This document shows positions 23,227 to 34,151 of a stretch of DNA of 64,000 nt, piece after piece. The stretch spans positions 51,100,242 through 51,164,241 of the forward strand of contig NC_053037.3 in the NCBI RefSeq assembly GCF_002575655.3, read 5' to 3'. The position numbers and the translations under genes were made by a program. Position 1 is the first letter of the stretch. Every line of letters starts with the position of its first letter. The notes below the pieces were generated by a model. That model was not told where the DNA came from. It made no database searches and saw only the letters and a program-made list of their open reading frames with translations. The stretch comes from Aegilops tauschii subsp. strangulata (Eukaryota; Streptophyta; Magnoliopsida; Poales; Poaceae).

Positions 23227-24458
23227 GCAAGATGACCATACCCTCGAAATCACTTCTATCTTTGCTTTGCCAGTTGTTCGTTCTATTGCCATACTGTGCT
23301 ACCTACCACTTGCTATATCATGCCTCCCATATTGCCATGTCAGCCTCTAACCATCCTTTCCTAGCAAACCGTTGTTTGGCTAAGTTACCGCTTTTGCTCA
23401 GCCCTTCTTATAGCGTTGCTAGTTGCAGGTGAAGTTGAAGTTTGGTTCCATGTTGGAACATGGATATTTTGGGATATCACAATATCTCTTATTTAATTAA
23501 TGCATCTATATATTTGGTAAAGGGTGGAAGGCTCGGCCTTATGCCTGGTGTTTTGTTCCACTCTTGCCGTCCTAGTTTCTGTCATACCGGTATTATGTTC
23601 CTTGAGTTTGCGTTCCTTACGCGGTTGGGTGATTTATGGGACCCCCTTGACAGTTCGCCTTGAATAAAACTCCTCCAGCAAGGCCCAACTTTGGTTTTAC
23701 CATTTGCCACCTAAGCCTTTTCCCCTGGGTTTTCGCGAGCCCGAGGGTCATCTTATTTTAACCCCCGGGCCAGTGTTCCTCTGAGTGCTAGTCCAAACTA
23801 GAGCACCGTGCGGGACCGTCCCTTGGCAACTTGGGTTATGTTGGTACCTGTACGCTTCGCTTATCCGGTATGCCCTGAGAACGAGATATGTGCAGCTCCT
23901 ATCGGGATTTGTCGGCACATTGGGGTGGCTTTGCTGGTCTTGTTTTACCATTGTCGAAATGTCTTGTAGACCGGGATTCCGATCTTTCCGGGAGAAGATT
24001 TATCCTTCGTTAACCGTGAGAGCTTATGATGGGCTAAGTTGGGACACCCCTGCAGGGTATTATCTTTCGAAAGCCGTGCCCGCGGTTATGAGGCAGATGG
24101 GAATTTGTTAATGTCTGGTTGTAGAGAACTTGTCACTTGACCCAATTTAAAAAACATCAACTGCGTGTGTAGCCGTGATGGTCTCTTCTCGGCGGAGTCC
24201 GGGAAGTGAACACGGTTTGAGTTATGCTTTGACGTAAGTAGGAGTTCAGGATCACTTCTTGCTCATTACTAGATGACGACCGTTCCGTTGCTTCTCTCCT
24301 CGCTCTCATTTGCGTTTGTTAGCCACCATATATGCTTAGTGCCTGCTGCAGCTCCACCTCATTACACATCCTTTCCTATAAGCTTAAATAGTCTTGATCT
24401 CGCGGGTGTGAGATTGCTGAGTCCTCGTGACTCACAGATTCTACCAAAACAGTTACAG

Positions 24459-24556
24459 GTGCCGACGATGCCAGTGCAGATGATGGGATCGACCTCAAGT
24501 GGGAGTTCGATGAGGAACGTGGTCGTTACTATGTGTCTTTTCCTGATGATCAGTAG
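24459..24556 (+). other. Acidic exon B in the solo LTR
   Basis: Starts after TTACAG and reads [20 protein letters not shown] then [11 protein letters not shown] and TAG at 24554-24556. It joins exon A in frame. An inverted repeat TGAGTC...GACTCA (24418-24434) lies just upstream. I recognise no known domain; the YY-V...DDQ ending parallels exon B' of the LARD LTR. Confidence 0.45.
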
Positions 24557-24842
24557 TGGAGCCCAGTTGGGACGATCGGGGATCTAGCATTTGGGGTTAT
24601 CTTATTTTCATTTGGATCTTGACCGTAGTCGGTCTATGTGTGTATTTTGGATGATGTATGAATCATATTTATGTATTGTGTGAAGTGGCGATTGTAAGCC
24701 AACTCTCGTTATCCCATTCTTGTTCATTACATGGGATTGTGTGAAGATGACCCTTCTTGCAACAAAACCACAATGCGGTTATGCCTCTAAGTCGTGCCTC
24801 GACGCGTGGTAGATATAGCCGCATCGTGGGCGTTACAAGACG

Positions 24843-27109
24843 TCCCTATAATAGGGTTGTGGCTGGAGCAAGAAAAAAAAGTAATGCCATAGAACCAACT
24901 TTTTGGTGCCCAATTATTAGCCTGCGGTTGGAGATGCTCTAAAACGCCCATTACATTTTTCTTTTACTTCTTTTAAAAGTGCCCAAAAGCATGTTGACTG
25001 CTTTTCATATTTCCTTTCTCAGGAGGGTTCAGTGTGTAAGTAGACCCAACTCCACTTACCTGTGGTATTTTGGACGATAAAATGGTCAAACGACCTTGAC
25101 CAAAATAAATATGACCAAAGAGCAAAAACGTGCATAACATTTCAAAGCAAAAATGCTGACACTTGAAAACTAATGACAAAACATTTGGGCTGGGCGCCAA
25201 CAAAGAGTAGGAATGTAAAGATCCTTTTTTGTTAAATTTTCTCTGTTTTTTTCGGGTTCTTCGGTTTCTTGTTTATTTTGTTTATTTTACCTTTCCATTT
25301 TTTAATTAGAAACATAAACACATGAATATTTAATTGAACTACACGGCAGACATTTTTTTTATCACATGATAAAGATTTATTAAATACAAGATGAACATTT
25401 TATAAATGCAGGATGAACATTTTTCAACACATTATGAACATTTTTCAAATACATGAAGACCATTTTTCGATACACGAGGAAATTTTTTGCAGGACATACA
25501 AATGTTTTTACAATTGTTATCACATTTTAGAAAATGTTTTCTGAAATGTTTGTTCAGAAAAATAAGAAGAAAATCAAATCTTATTGACACCACGATGTGG
25601 GTGGCCCATATAGGAGTAGTGTGGGTGTTGCATTCGATGCTTGTGTGTCAAATGGGGAAACCCTATTCACATATATTTTTCCTAATATCTGAGAGGTTAA
25701 GTTCAAAAATAAGCAATCGCTCCACCCAGCCTGCCTCCACCACGGCGGTGAAATGTCGGAGAATCGAACAATGCACGCCATGAGCCAGGTTTATTTTGGT
25801 TGTTTGTAGTGTTTCCTCTTCCAGATTTTATGTTGTTCGCTAGCATTTTCTAATTCTTTTTTCCCTATGGTTTTCTTTCAATTTCTTGCCTCTCTTCTTC
25901 TTGATTATTTCCTTTAGGTTTTCTTTGATTTCTTTTATTATCAGTTTCTTCCATGTTTTTCTTATGAATTTTTCGTTTGTTTTTCTGATTATTTCTATGT
26001 TATTTAATTATTTATTCAATTGAAGAATTATTTGTCTATTTTATTTTCCTTTTTCCCTCCATTTTGTTTATTTTTTTGTAAAATGTTCACAATTTTACTA
26101 AAAGTATCCTTTTTTTAAAGAGGGGACATCCCTCGGCCTCTGCACCGAGTGATGCATACAGCCTTAAAAGTATCCATATTTAAAAAATATATTCATGCAT
26201 TTTTTAAGAATTTTCAAACTTATATTTAAAATGTTCAAACATTTATTCCAGTTTCACCCATTTTAAAGACATTTTTCATGCTTCGTTTATTTTTTATTCT
26301 TTCCAAAACAGGTTCACACATTTTAAAAGAGTGTCTCATATTTTTACAAAATGTCTACATGTTTTTTTAAATGTCATTACCTTTTATGAAAAGCAAAAGA
26401 CCATCTTACAAACAAGGGCAAAAACCCAAAAAAGCAGAAAAATGGGAAACTAGTGTCAAAAAGGGATTCCGTCAAACGGGGGGATTTGCCCAAAAAAGGT
26501 CGAACGGGAGGGACACGTGAGCCTTTAGATTGGTCATGGCCTGAGAATACCAAAAGAGTTGTGTGAAGGGTTGGTTGTTCAACTTGAGCGGATCACTGAT
26601 TGAGCCCAGAACTTGACCCAATCCAATCTAAAATTGAGGTGCCCATATATTGATCATGTAGAAGTGAAGTTTGAGCGGAGGAGTTCGAACAAAGAGGATC
26701 ATATGCTAGCTAAAAATACCTTTTATGACACTACTGGTAGACATGTTTGGTTAATTAGCCCCCTTGAAAGGTTTCAGCATTCCTGTATATTTCTCTCTTT
26801 GATATATAAAGTAGGTAGAGTTCTAAAAAAATGCTCTATCTCTTGTCGGCCTGAGTTAGGCTGGCTGGTTTAAGAGGCCAGTATGGAAACCCAAATAGGC
26901 GGGCTAATTTCAAGCCGAATCCAAACATTTAAAGTATTTAGGGTAAGAAAAAAATTCACAGGTGTCGAGCTGTGGCGCTAGGTGCCTGGAGCCCAGCTCA
27001 AATCCTATGCTACCTCGTCGTGGATACATAATGCCCAGGATCCCCTCAAAAGAAAACTGTGGAAAGCCCCAGAGAATGAGCTCGTTCGATTCAAATTACA
27101 AATATCACT
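24843..27109. other. AT-rich old intergenic DNA
   Basis: No coding region. 25320-25560 and 26150-26400 hold diverged repeats of the type gaacatttttcaaatacatg, a common low-complexity remnant in Triticeae repeats. 26955-27030 has a weak tRNA-like look. The rest has nothing I can identify. Confidence 0.5.
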
Positions 27110-27133
27110 CCCCCCCCCCCCCCCCCCCCCCCC
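27110..27133. repeat. Poly-C tract (24 C)
   Basis: An uninterrupted run of 24 cytosines. The length may be affected by sequencing or assembly error. Confidence 0.9.
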
Positions 27134-27275
27134 TCCATTGCTATGAGTGACGTGTTGTATGTGCGCCACTTGTCACAACTGGGATGTTTTTTCTTTTTTC
27201 GTAGATACGTTTGTTCAAAACATTTTATCTCTTAAACCATGCGTCCAATCTCGAACTCTTTGAACTTTTTTTTTC

Positions 27276-27535
27276 CGAGAGGCACAGCCATGCCTCTCGC
27301 TGAAGGAAAAAAAATAGAAAACGCATTTTTTCTGTTTTCGAGAGGCATGGTCGTGCCTCTCGCGAAAGCACAACCGTCCCTCTCGCGGGAGGAAAAAAAA
27401 AAGAAAACGCGGTTTTCTTTTCGTTTACGAGAGGCACGGCCGTGCTCGTTGCGAAAGGAAAACCGTGCGTCTCGCGGAAGAAAAAAAAACGCGTTATTTT
27501 TTCGTTTCCGAGCATGCCTCTCGCAAAATAAAAAA
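27276..27535. repeat. Palindromic minisatellite (GAGAGGCACGGCCGTGCCTC type)
   Basis: Four main units (27276, 27339, 27428, 27509) each hold an inverted repeat around a GCACGGCCGTGC-like centre, spaced 60-90 bp apart by A- and T-rich stretches with gaaaacgc/cgttttc motifs. ORFs here (27225-27587 minus, 27239-27574 plus) are by-products of the repeat. Confidence 0.75.
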
Positions 27536-28033
27536 CGTGTCTCTTACGGAAAGAAAAAACGCATTTTTCCGTGATTTTTTTGTCCAAAAGCTAAGAAAGA
27601 CCGGTAGAAAATCAAAAGGTCAAAAAAAATAAAAAAAAACCATTCAAAATGCCAAAAAACACAGGCTAAAAAATATAAACAAAATTCAAAGGGAGCGCCA
27701 AAAGCGTGACACGTGGCGACGGCTGAGGGCGGCACCAAGTGACGCGCTCTCAGCCCACCCACAAGTGATGGTCGCGAGGCTCCCGAAAAAGCACTCGTCA
27801 ACTAGTTGCTCCCAACAAGAAGTGGAGGAAGGCAAAGGCTTTATATCGTGTGTCAGAACTCACGCTCACCTTCAAAATCTCGGCAACCCATCATTCGGAT
27901 TTTCGGATTTTTATTTTCCCTAGGTATGCTCGCTCGGTAGTGTTGGTTGGGTTTTTCCTTGTGTGCCATACGTGACTTGCTCCTCCTAGACTAGTATAAG
28001 TTTTTTACTGTTCTTTCTTGTTCTTTTTTTTGG
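27536..28033. other. Unclassified flank of the minisatellite
   Basis: A-rich sequence to about 27690, then a GC-richer stretch (gtgacacgtggcgacggc at 27707) and AT-rich DNA. No gene or element end could be assigned. Confidence 0.4.
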
Positions 28034-28432
28034 ATGCGGAGTTTTTGCTGTCGGGCTCATTTGCACCCGCGCTCAGAAAAAATTACTAAAAAATTAAAAA
28101 TATCTAAAAAAGTGTGGTACATAATTTGTTGCGTGAGGTCCGTTCCAAATTTCAATTCATTTGGACATCTGAGAAGCTCTCAGCAAAAAAAAACAAATTC
28201 AGGGTCTGTAATAAAGTGTACTGTTCAAGCACTGTTCTGATTTGATTTGTCTTTTTTGCCGAGAGCTGCTCAGATATCCACATGAGTTGAAATTTGGAGC
28301 GGACCTCACGCATCAAATTATCTACCACACAAAAAAATTAGATTTTTTTGAATTTTTCTTGTATTTATTTTGATTTGTTTTCTGATCGGGAGCAGGTGAG
28401 CCTGGGCACCGAGTTGGATTTCCGCATTTCCT
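28034..28432. mobile_element. Fold-back MITE
   Basis: The two halves are imperfect inverted copies: gcgtgaggtccgttccaaat (28131) pairs with atttggagcggacctcacgc (28291), and the outer ends gggctcatttgcaccc and gagcctgggcaccgag are related. The element is about 400 bp with no coding capacity, and its transcript would fold into a long hairpin. Precise ends and target duplication were not fixed. Confidence 0.6.
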
Positions 28433-28756
28433 GTTTAAGTTTTCTGATCATTTAAAATTAATGTTTACATTTTTCCAGTTTCCTTGTTTTGTTTCAAGTT
28501 TTCTGTTTTGTTTCTATGTCTATTAATAAATATTTATTGTGTTTTCAAGAATCTTCTTTGCATATGCTAAATTTTTTCATGTTTAAACAGAGTTAACCTT
28601 GTTTTAAGATATTATTCATCATGTTATTGTACATGAAAATCAATTACATGAAAACTGTTCATCATGCTTTTCTACATACGCAGTCACTTTGTATTTCATT
28701 TTTTTAGTAAAATACACATTTTTATCTATAAAAATAATAATCTTTTCATAATTACA
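28433..28756. other. AT-rich flank left of the Helitron
   Basis: Low-complexity AT-rich DNA, no feature seen. It resembles the sequence right of 34151, as expected if the Helitron inserted into one AT-rich stretch. Confidence 0.45.
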
Positions 28757-29833
28757 TCTATTTATATATATAAAGTAAATGATGGGCTAACCAGAAAATA
28801 GATAAATATACTAGAAATTACCACAAAAATTAGAAATATCCAACCATTCATTCAAAAGATATAACTTCTGTAGCCATTAGATTATATTAGCTGGGAAATA
28901 ATTACCCACCATTGCCATTATAATAGAATAATAATGTGTCCGTCCCTCGCCTCTATTTTTTCCTCTTAAAAAGGCAAAACATGCGGTGGTTAAATCTGAT
29001 GGACTTTCATTTAATTAGATCTAAGCAATTTCCTCAAAGAAAAAACCAAGCAGATGAGTTTTCAATACCTAGAACCTAGGTATGCCCATGTGCCCCGTTT
29101 CCTTCGTCCCAGCCTCCCCTGCCGCAATCGCCTTGCCTCCTATGACCTACGAAGCACCTTGCCCATCATCACCAATAATCAATGATCTCAAGAAGACATA
29201 TATATGTATGTAGTAGGAGACTAGAGGGGAGCGATGGGAAACCCTAGCAACGCCCGAATATCCAGCCCGTGCCCATGAATCCATGATCAGAAGAAGACCG
29301 ACATACGCACTCGGAAGAAGCATGCATACATGGACGTGACCCTGAATTAAAGGTGCGCATTGATCTAAACTTCACCTGTTGCTTGCGTATATGGCAGGAA
29401 GTAGTGGGTAGAAGGCTGTTGTGTATTTATGTAGTCTCAGCGGCAAGAATTCGTCCACATAAGAGAAGCCAAGTTTTGAGTTTGTGGATTTCCGGCCGGC
29501 GGCAATCAATCAGCTAAAGCTAGCTTTGAACAGGAAGAATAGATCAATTCATAATGATGTGTATGTGCATGCGTATTGAGGCCAACTCAATTCTTTCATC
29601 CATGGTGCGGATCAAGTACATGCAGCCCGATCCGCGTAATTTCGCAGAGTCTAAAATAATTTTCTTTGTTTTTGAGACTACAATAATTTTCGACAGACTA
29701 AACTAATTTTTTCTACTGATGAGCAGCTAAGATATATAATGAGAAGGTACAACCATTGAAAAGAGAACTCTTGGCAAGACTATGTTGATTGGAGGCGTGG
29801 AGGTGTATAGGAAGTCACCAACAAATGTTACGT

Positions 29834-31247
29834 GAAACTAGTACTAACTACCCCCGCGTCGTCCTCCCCCTAGGGCGACTCGGGCGGCCAGAAACCTAGC
29901 CGCCGCCGCCGCAAACTCCCTCCTCCTCTCCCTCCGCCGCCGCCGGAAGACGCCGCCGGGCTAAGCCTGGGGGCCGACGGCGGTGGCGGGGGATCTCCTC
30001 TCTCGCGTGTGTCCGGGGTGGGGCGGACCCCAAGGCGTGTGGTGGCGCGACCGATCTGGGATCTGCGGCGCGGCGGATGGCTGCAGGCGGTGGGAGGCCG
30101 GCCCGTCCTCGGACGGCGACGGCTTGGCGCGGCGGAGGCCAGGGCTGCGGGCGCTGCGGATGGCCCTTCGGGCGGCGGCGGCGGCGGCGGTCGGTGGCGA
30201 CCGGCTTGGCTGCGGTGGCGTGCATGCTGCCTTCAGATCGGCGACGCCGGCGTGGAGGGCCTGGTGGTCTCGTCGGCGCCACCTCTGATCAGATCTGTTC
30301 TGTTCTGACTGGTGCAGCCGCGGTGGTGGTCATCTCTTCCGTCAGAGGTGGTCGGCCTGAGGCTGGGTGTTCGGATCTCGGGATCCGTCATCTGGCACCA
30401 GCTACGAGTCGGGGAGACGTAGTTGCCGGTGAAAACCGAGCCGACGGCGGGCGATGGCGGCGTTCCACGTCGTTACCTTGATGAAGGCATCGTCATGTGA
30501 CTACCGTCGACCCACTCGTATTGCTCCCGGGGAAACCCTAAGATCTGGTGTTCCAGACCGGATGATGGCGGCACTGCGATGTCGTTTCTCTCTTGGGAGC
30601 ATCGTTTTGTGGAGCAGCACTGGAAGTCAGAGGCAGGAGGTGGAGCGGCTTCGTCTTGCACGGAGCTTCGATGGAGATGTCAAGTCATGCCTGACCGACA
30701 GGTGCTACGCTTGGTCATGCCTGGTCGGCAGGTGCTACGCACGACAGATCCTCCAAGGGCTTCAAGCTGTGTCGGCTGGTGGTACTTGGCAGCATGGCGC
30801 TGAGGTGTATCAGTGGCGACCTTGACGTGTTCAGCTGTTTGCGCACAGGGAGGAGGTGCCGTTGGGCGCCGTGGCGGCGTCGACGATAGCTGGACCGAGC
30901 AAGGTTGATGCATCAGTACAGTTCTGAAGATGGAGCGGTGGCAGTTGGCGGCGGCGGCATCTGAGAGCACGCCGGACCAGTGTGTGCCCCAGACCCGGCA
31001 AGTGGCTAGGTTGGGGTCTCAAGTCTTAGATATTAGGCTTGGCTGCGATGTCTGTTTGGTATTAGGCCCAGGCTATCTGCGCCCCTTCATCAACTGGATA
31101 GGTGTAGCGACAGTTTGTTGCTTAGACGGCGGCTTTAGTCTTACTGTTGTATGACTTTGCAAAGTCTTGTGAGAATAATTAATAAAGTGGCGATATGCAT
31201 CGCCCAGATGCAGAGGCCGGGAGACGTCATCCTCTTTTTCTAAAAAA
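29834..31247 (+). mobile_element. 1.4-kb retroposon without RT (LINE-derived or processed copy)
   Basis: A GC-rich, transcript-like 5' part (leader from about 29858; many CGG/GCC) and a 3' part ending with ttaataaagtgg (a polyadenylation-like signal near 31180), then cctctttttctaaaaaaa. Flanking it are near-identical direct repeats, aacaaatgttacgt (29820-29833) and aacaaatgctacgt (31247-31260), one mismatch in 14. A/T-rich tail plus long target duplication indicates LINE-mediated insertion. I find no reverse transcriptase; ORFs up to 134 codons (30077-30481) look composition-driven. I recall the 3' end as a widespread Triticeae repeat, but cannot name it. Confidence 0.6.
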
Positions 31248-31905
31248 ACAAATGCTACGTACATTTGATTTAGCTCATGTGTAAGGATTTAGTTTATTCT
31301 TCAATGTTATTTGGCCTGGGACGAAAACTGTTTCATATGATTCGGACCTACAAAATATGTGAAGGTAACTGAATTTTGGCCTTAACAGTATTTTCTTTGC
31401 TGCCTTGAGGAGCTAAACAAACTGATGGAAGTTATTATCAGAATCAATCTTCCTTTTTTAGCTTTCGTGTTGGTTATATGAAGAATCAATTTCAGCTGCA
31501 ATTATGCTTGATCATTAGTTTTCTTCCTTGGAATGTTGCCAGGCATTTATGTAGTGTGTCGTATCTCGGGTCCCCTATGATTTAGATTGAAGACACGTTC
31601 TGAATGAACATAAATATTAAGATATTATGTAAACCAAGAGAAAAATAACGAGCGACCATGCTACCTATACTTAAACAAAAAAAAGTAGTGAGGATATTTG
31701 TTTATGAGAGTAGTCCACTGATGTTTTTGCTCTTCCATGCAGAGTTGTCGTCGCTGTTTAAATCAATCCAGTGTTCAAGACCATACTTCGGTCCTTAGAG
31801 TTCCTGTCTTCCATATCCCATTATAACCCATCGTGTACGTCGCCAGCCTCGCCTTCCTTTTCACATACAAGAGTCGTATGCATGCAGTACCGCAGATAGA
31901 ACAAT

Positions 31906-32447
31906 ATGTTTTTGAGAAGGGTAGAGCTATTATTGATCAGTCTGTGTTCTTTCTTCCTGAAGAATTATATGGATTCGCTCCAGATGGAGACGCGTGACAT
32001 GGCTAGTGATGGAATGGTGAAGAATAAGATGTGTGTATTTGACCAAAGTACAGAGCATCTACCCTACAATGGCTGCACGTCGCTGGACATGGGCAGGGTC
32101 GAAATCATTGTTGGTGTTTATTTCAGAAGGAAAACAGGAACTGCTGAAAATATTCTGGTTGCTGCGGGCAGAGTGTTACAGTCGTGCAATGATGCGCAAG
32201 AAGTAGAAGAAATGGCATTCCTAGATGTCCTAAGATTAGTAGCGACCTGGCACAACATTTGTCAGCTATTCAACGCATGGATAGGAACCCATCAAGACAC
32301 AAGTCAATGTACAAAGAGATCAACGTGTTAGGAATGGTCGTCCCCACGGTGGATAATAGAAAATATTTGGCTCACGAATCAGCAAACTACACTAGACTTA
32401 GAGGTTCTGGTGATATGTCTGGATTTTGCATGGACCGGAGCCTATAG
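31906..32447 (+). pseudogene. RNase-H-like (RVT_3-type) domain fragment in the Helitron
   Basis: From about 32080 the frame reads VGVYFRRKTGTAENILVAAG then RVLQSCNDAQEVEEMAFLDV and LRLVATWHN. This resembles the plant RNase-H-like domain found in LINE remnants and stand-alone genes (pattern G..R...G.....A....N...D...AE..A...GL.LA). After a frameshift near 32260 another frame continues with MDRNPSRHKSMYKEIN, which fits the later part (DRS...). Catalytic residues cannot be placed with confidence. The start ATG at 31906 is just the first Met. Decayed and probably captured by the Helitron. The similarity is weak enough that a profile search should decide. Confidence 0.35.
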
Positions 32448-33270
32448 AAAGTGCTGCATAATATGGTTGTAAATGTTTGCTGATTCAGTAAAACACACTA
32501 TTTGTTCTGTAAAAAAGTTTTGTAAAGCTCTGTCTTTGCCTGAAAAATATATTCACCAGATGGTGTGCGCTGGGTGTTCTTCCAGGAAGATAGACGACAT
32601 GTAGGTTTGAAGTATGATTAAACAATCTCAATTTCATGTCTACTTTCTAATATGTGCAATTCTCAAATTCTTCAGTTCATTGCTTAGAGTCATCGGGAGG
32701 ACACGATCTCAAAGAATCAATTGGCAGGTTTGTGTACTTTACTGCAGCAAAAACATATTTGATTGTTGATGTGACTTCTTCGTAGAACCATCCATTGTTT
32801 CGGCAAGAAATTGTAGAAGTTAATTTAAGACTATTCATAAGCTATTTTTTATCAAATACTAGAAAACTGAAGAGATACTTAACTTAACGTTTAAATGATA
32901 TTATGCTAGACGTTGTTATATATGTATGATTTCATTTTCTTATAAGCGGGAAGAATAAGATGCGTGTATCTGACCAAAGTACTAAATCAGGAAATAACTT
33001 GATGTGCACTTAAAATATAAGTATCATTTACAAAAGAATTCCCATGCCAAGTAATGATTTGCAATTAAAATTAAAATTAAAATTAAAATTACATCTAGCA
33101 TGGAAAAGTTTTTTAAATACCTAGATAGATTCCAACGTAGAAACAAGAAAAGAAAAGAGAAAGTAGGTCCATCAGATGGATTAGTTCTTCCCATAACGTG
33201 ACCCCATCGTTGAAAGGAGACGAAAAAAAATAGGGCTACAGACTCCCGCCTCACGCACGCCACTGCCACA

Positions 33271-33309
<39 letters not shown>

Positions 33310-33699
33310 AGGGCTATGGCAGACTCCTGTATTGACGTGATGGACGCCACATGCTGCACGCCGCCGCTGTCATGCCCCTATTGAGACTAGGCTTGCACCT
33401 TGTGCATGGAGTCGGCGGTCTCAGGTTCAGGCTATGAGCCACGTGAAGATATTTTGCGGCCGTCCTGGCCCATTTAAGATCTCTGATGCTGGCATCTTTC
33501 TTTAGCTATTTTGATACAGGATGATCTTACCTATCTAGCAGGTTGTTGTATCTGTGCTGTCCAAAGAAACTGCTCGATGGAGCGCTGATCATGACCAGGA
33601 TCCATGTCTAAAAATTGTGTATTATACCATAAAGGGAGTAAACTGGAGTAACAACATGTCTATATAAAAATAATTTAAAAAGTATAATGTTTTGAACAC
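32448..33699. other. AT-rich Helitron interior with simple repeats
   Basis: No coding region. It holds an (ATTAAA)n stretch at 33063-33090, a 37-A run at 33272-33308 flanked by similar agggctacagactcc and agggctatggcagactcc sequences, and a GC-richer piece at 33360-33600 without recognisable content. Confidence 0.5.
33272..33308. repeat. Poly-A run (37 A)
   Basis: An uninterrupted A tract. The partly duplicated flanks could mean a short retroposed insert, but nothing SINE-like precedes it. Confidence 0.85.
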
Positions 33700-33895
33700 A
33701 TTGAAGAGGGTGATGCACGATATTGAGAAGTAGAAAGCATGATATACATACATATACATATATATATATTGAGAGAGAGAGAGGGTGATGCACGATAAAA
33801 GGAATATTGAGAGGGTGATGCACGATAAAAGGAAAGTTATTCTATATTGTGAAGCATGATATATTAAGGGGATGCATGATAAAAGAAATTATTTT
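33700..33895. repeat. Minisatellite with gagggtgatgcacgat units
   Basis: Units at 33706, 33781 and 33810, and a degenerate one near 33867, with a (TA)n/(GA)n stretch between. It sits in the last 500 bp of the Helitron. Confidence 0.7.
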
Positions 33896-34121
33896 GTAGA
33901 TGTTCACCAGCACGTATCCCGGATCAGTAATAGTCATTTCCTGAAGCATAATATATGCATTTTCTTTTATGACAATGTTCGCACATATATAAAATAATGC
34001 TAAATAACTATATGGAATTTTAAATTTATGCTAGAGAAATAAGAAACCGATAAGGATGCTGCCAATTTTTCTTTACACAAATCAAATAGTAATGGTAATT
34101 ATTACAATGTCTAAAGTTCTA

Positions 34122-34140
34122 GCCCGCGCATCGAGCGGGC
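34122..34140 (+). terminator. Helitron 3' terminal hairpin
   Basis: GCCCGC, a 7-nt loop, then GCGGGC, 7 nt before the CTAG end. This structure marks the end of rolling-circle transfer in Helitrons. Confidence 0.8.
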
Positions 34141-34151
34141 CACTTTTCTAG

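Larger units (their letters stand above)
8846..24837 (+). mobile_element. Solo LTR (about 4.2 kb) split by a nested LARD-type element
   Basis: The LTR begins TGTAACACCCCGGATG at 8846 and ends GGGCGTTACA at 24837, so the ends form the short inverted repeat TGTAAC/GTTACA. It is flanked by a perfect 5-bp duplication, AGACG, at 8841-8845 and 24838-24842. Removing the nested element (9360-21135 plus one TTTGG copy) leaves 514 + 3,697 = 4,211 bp. There is no second copy of the start sequence, no primer-binding site and no gag-pol, so this is a solo LTR left by LTR-LTR recombination. Orientation follows the TATA box at 21162 and the splice-like exons further right. The LTR is unusually long and gene-like: promoter, GC-rich leader, long T-rich intron-like stretch and two acidic exons. 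Confidence 0.85.
28757..34151 (+). mobile_element. Helitron (non-autonomous) carrying gene fragments
   Basis: The 3' end is clear: a hairpin GCCCGCgcatcgaGCGGGC at 34122-34140, 11 nt later CTAG at 34148-34151, then a T. This is the hairpin-plus-CTRR ending of plant Helitrons. The best 5' end is TCTATTTATATATATAAAG at 28757, preceded by A, which gives the A^T insertion site. There is no RepHel protein, so it is non-autonomous. Inside are a gene-like leader region (29050-29400), a nested retroposon (29834-31247), an RNase-H-like fragment (31906-32447) and simple repeats near the 3' end. The 3' end is well supported, the 5' end less so. Confidence 0.62.

Noticed and set aside
27239..27587. Lys/Arg-rich ORFs over the palindromic minisatellite
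   Set aside because: Open on both strands as a result of the repeat; no evidence of a gene.
29896..30481. ORFs of 99-134 codons in the retroposon body
   Set aside because: Overlapping on both strands in GC-rich sequence, no domain, no codon bias visible.
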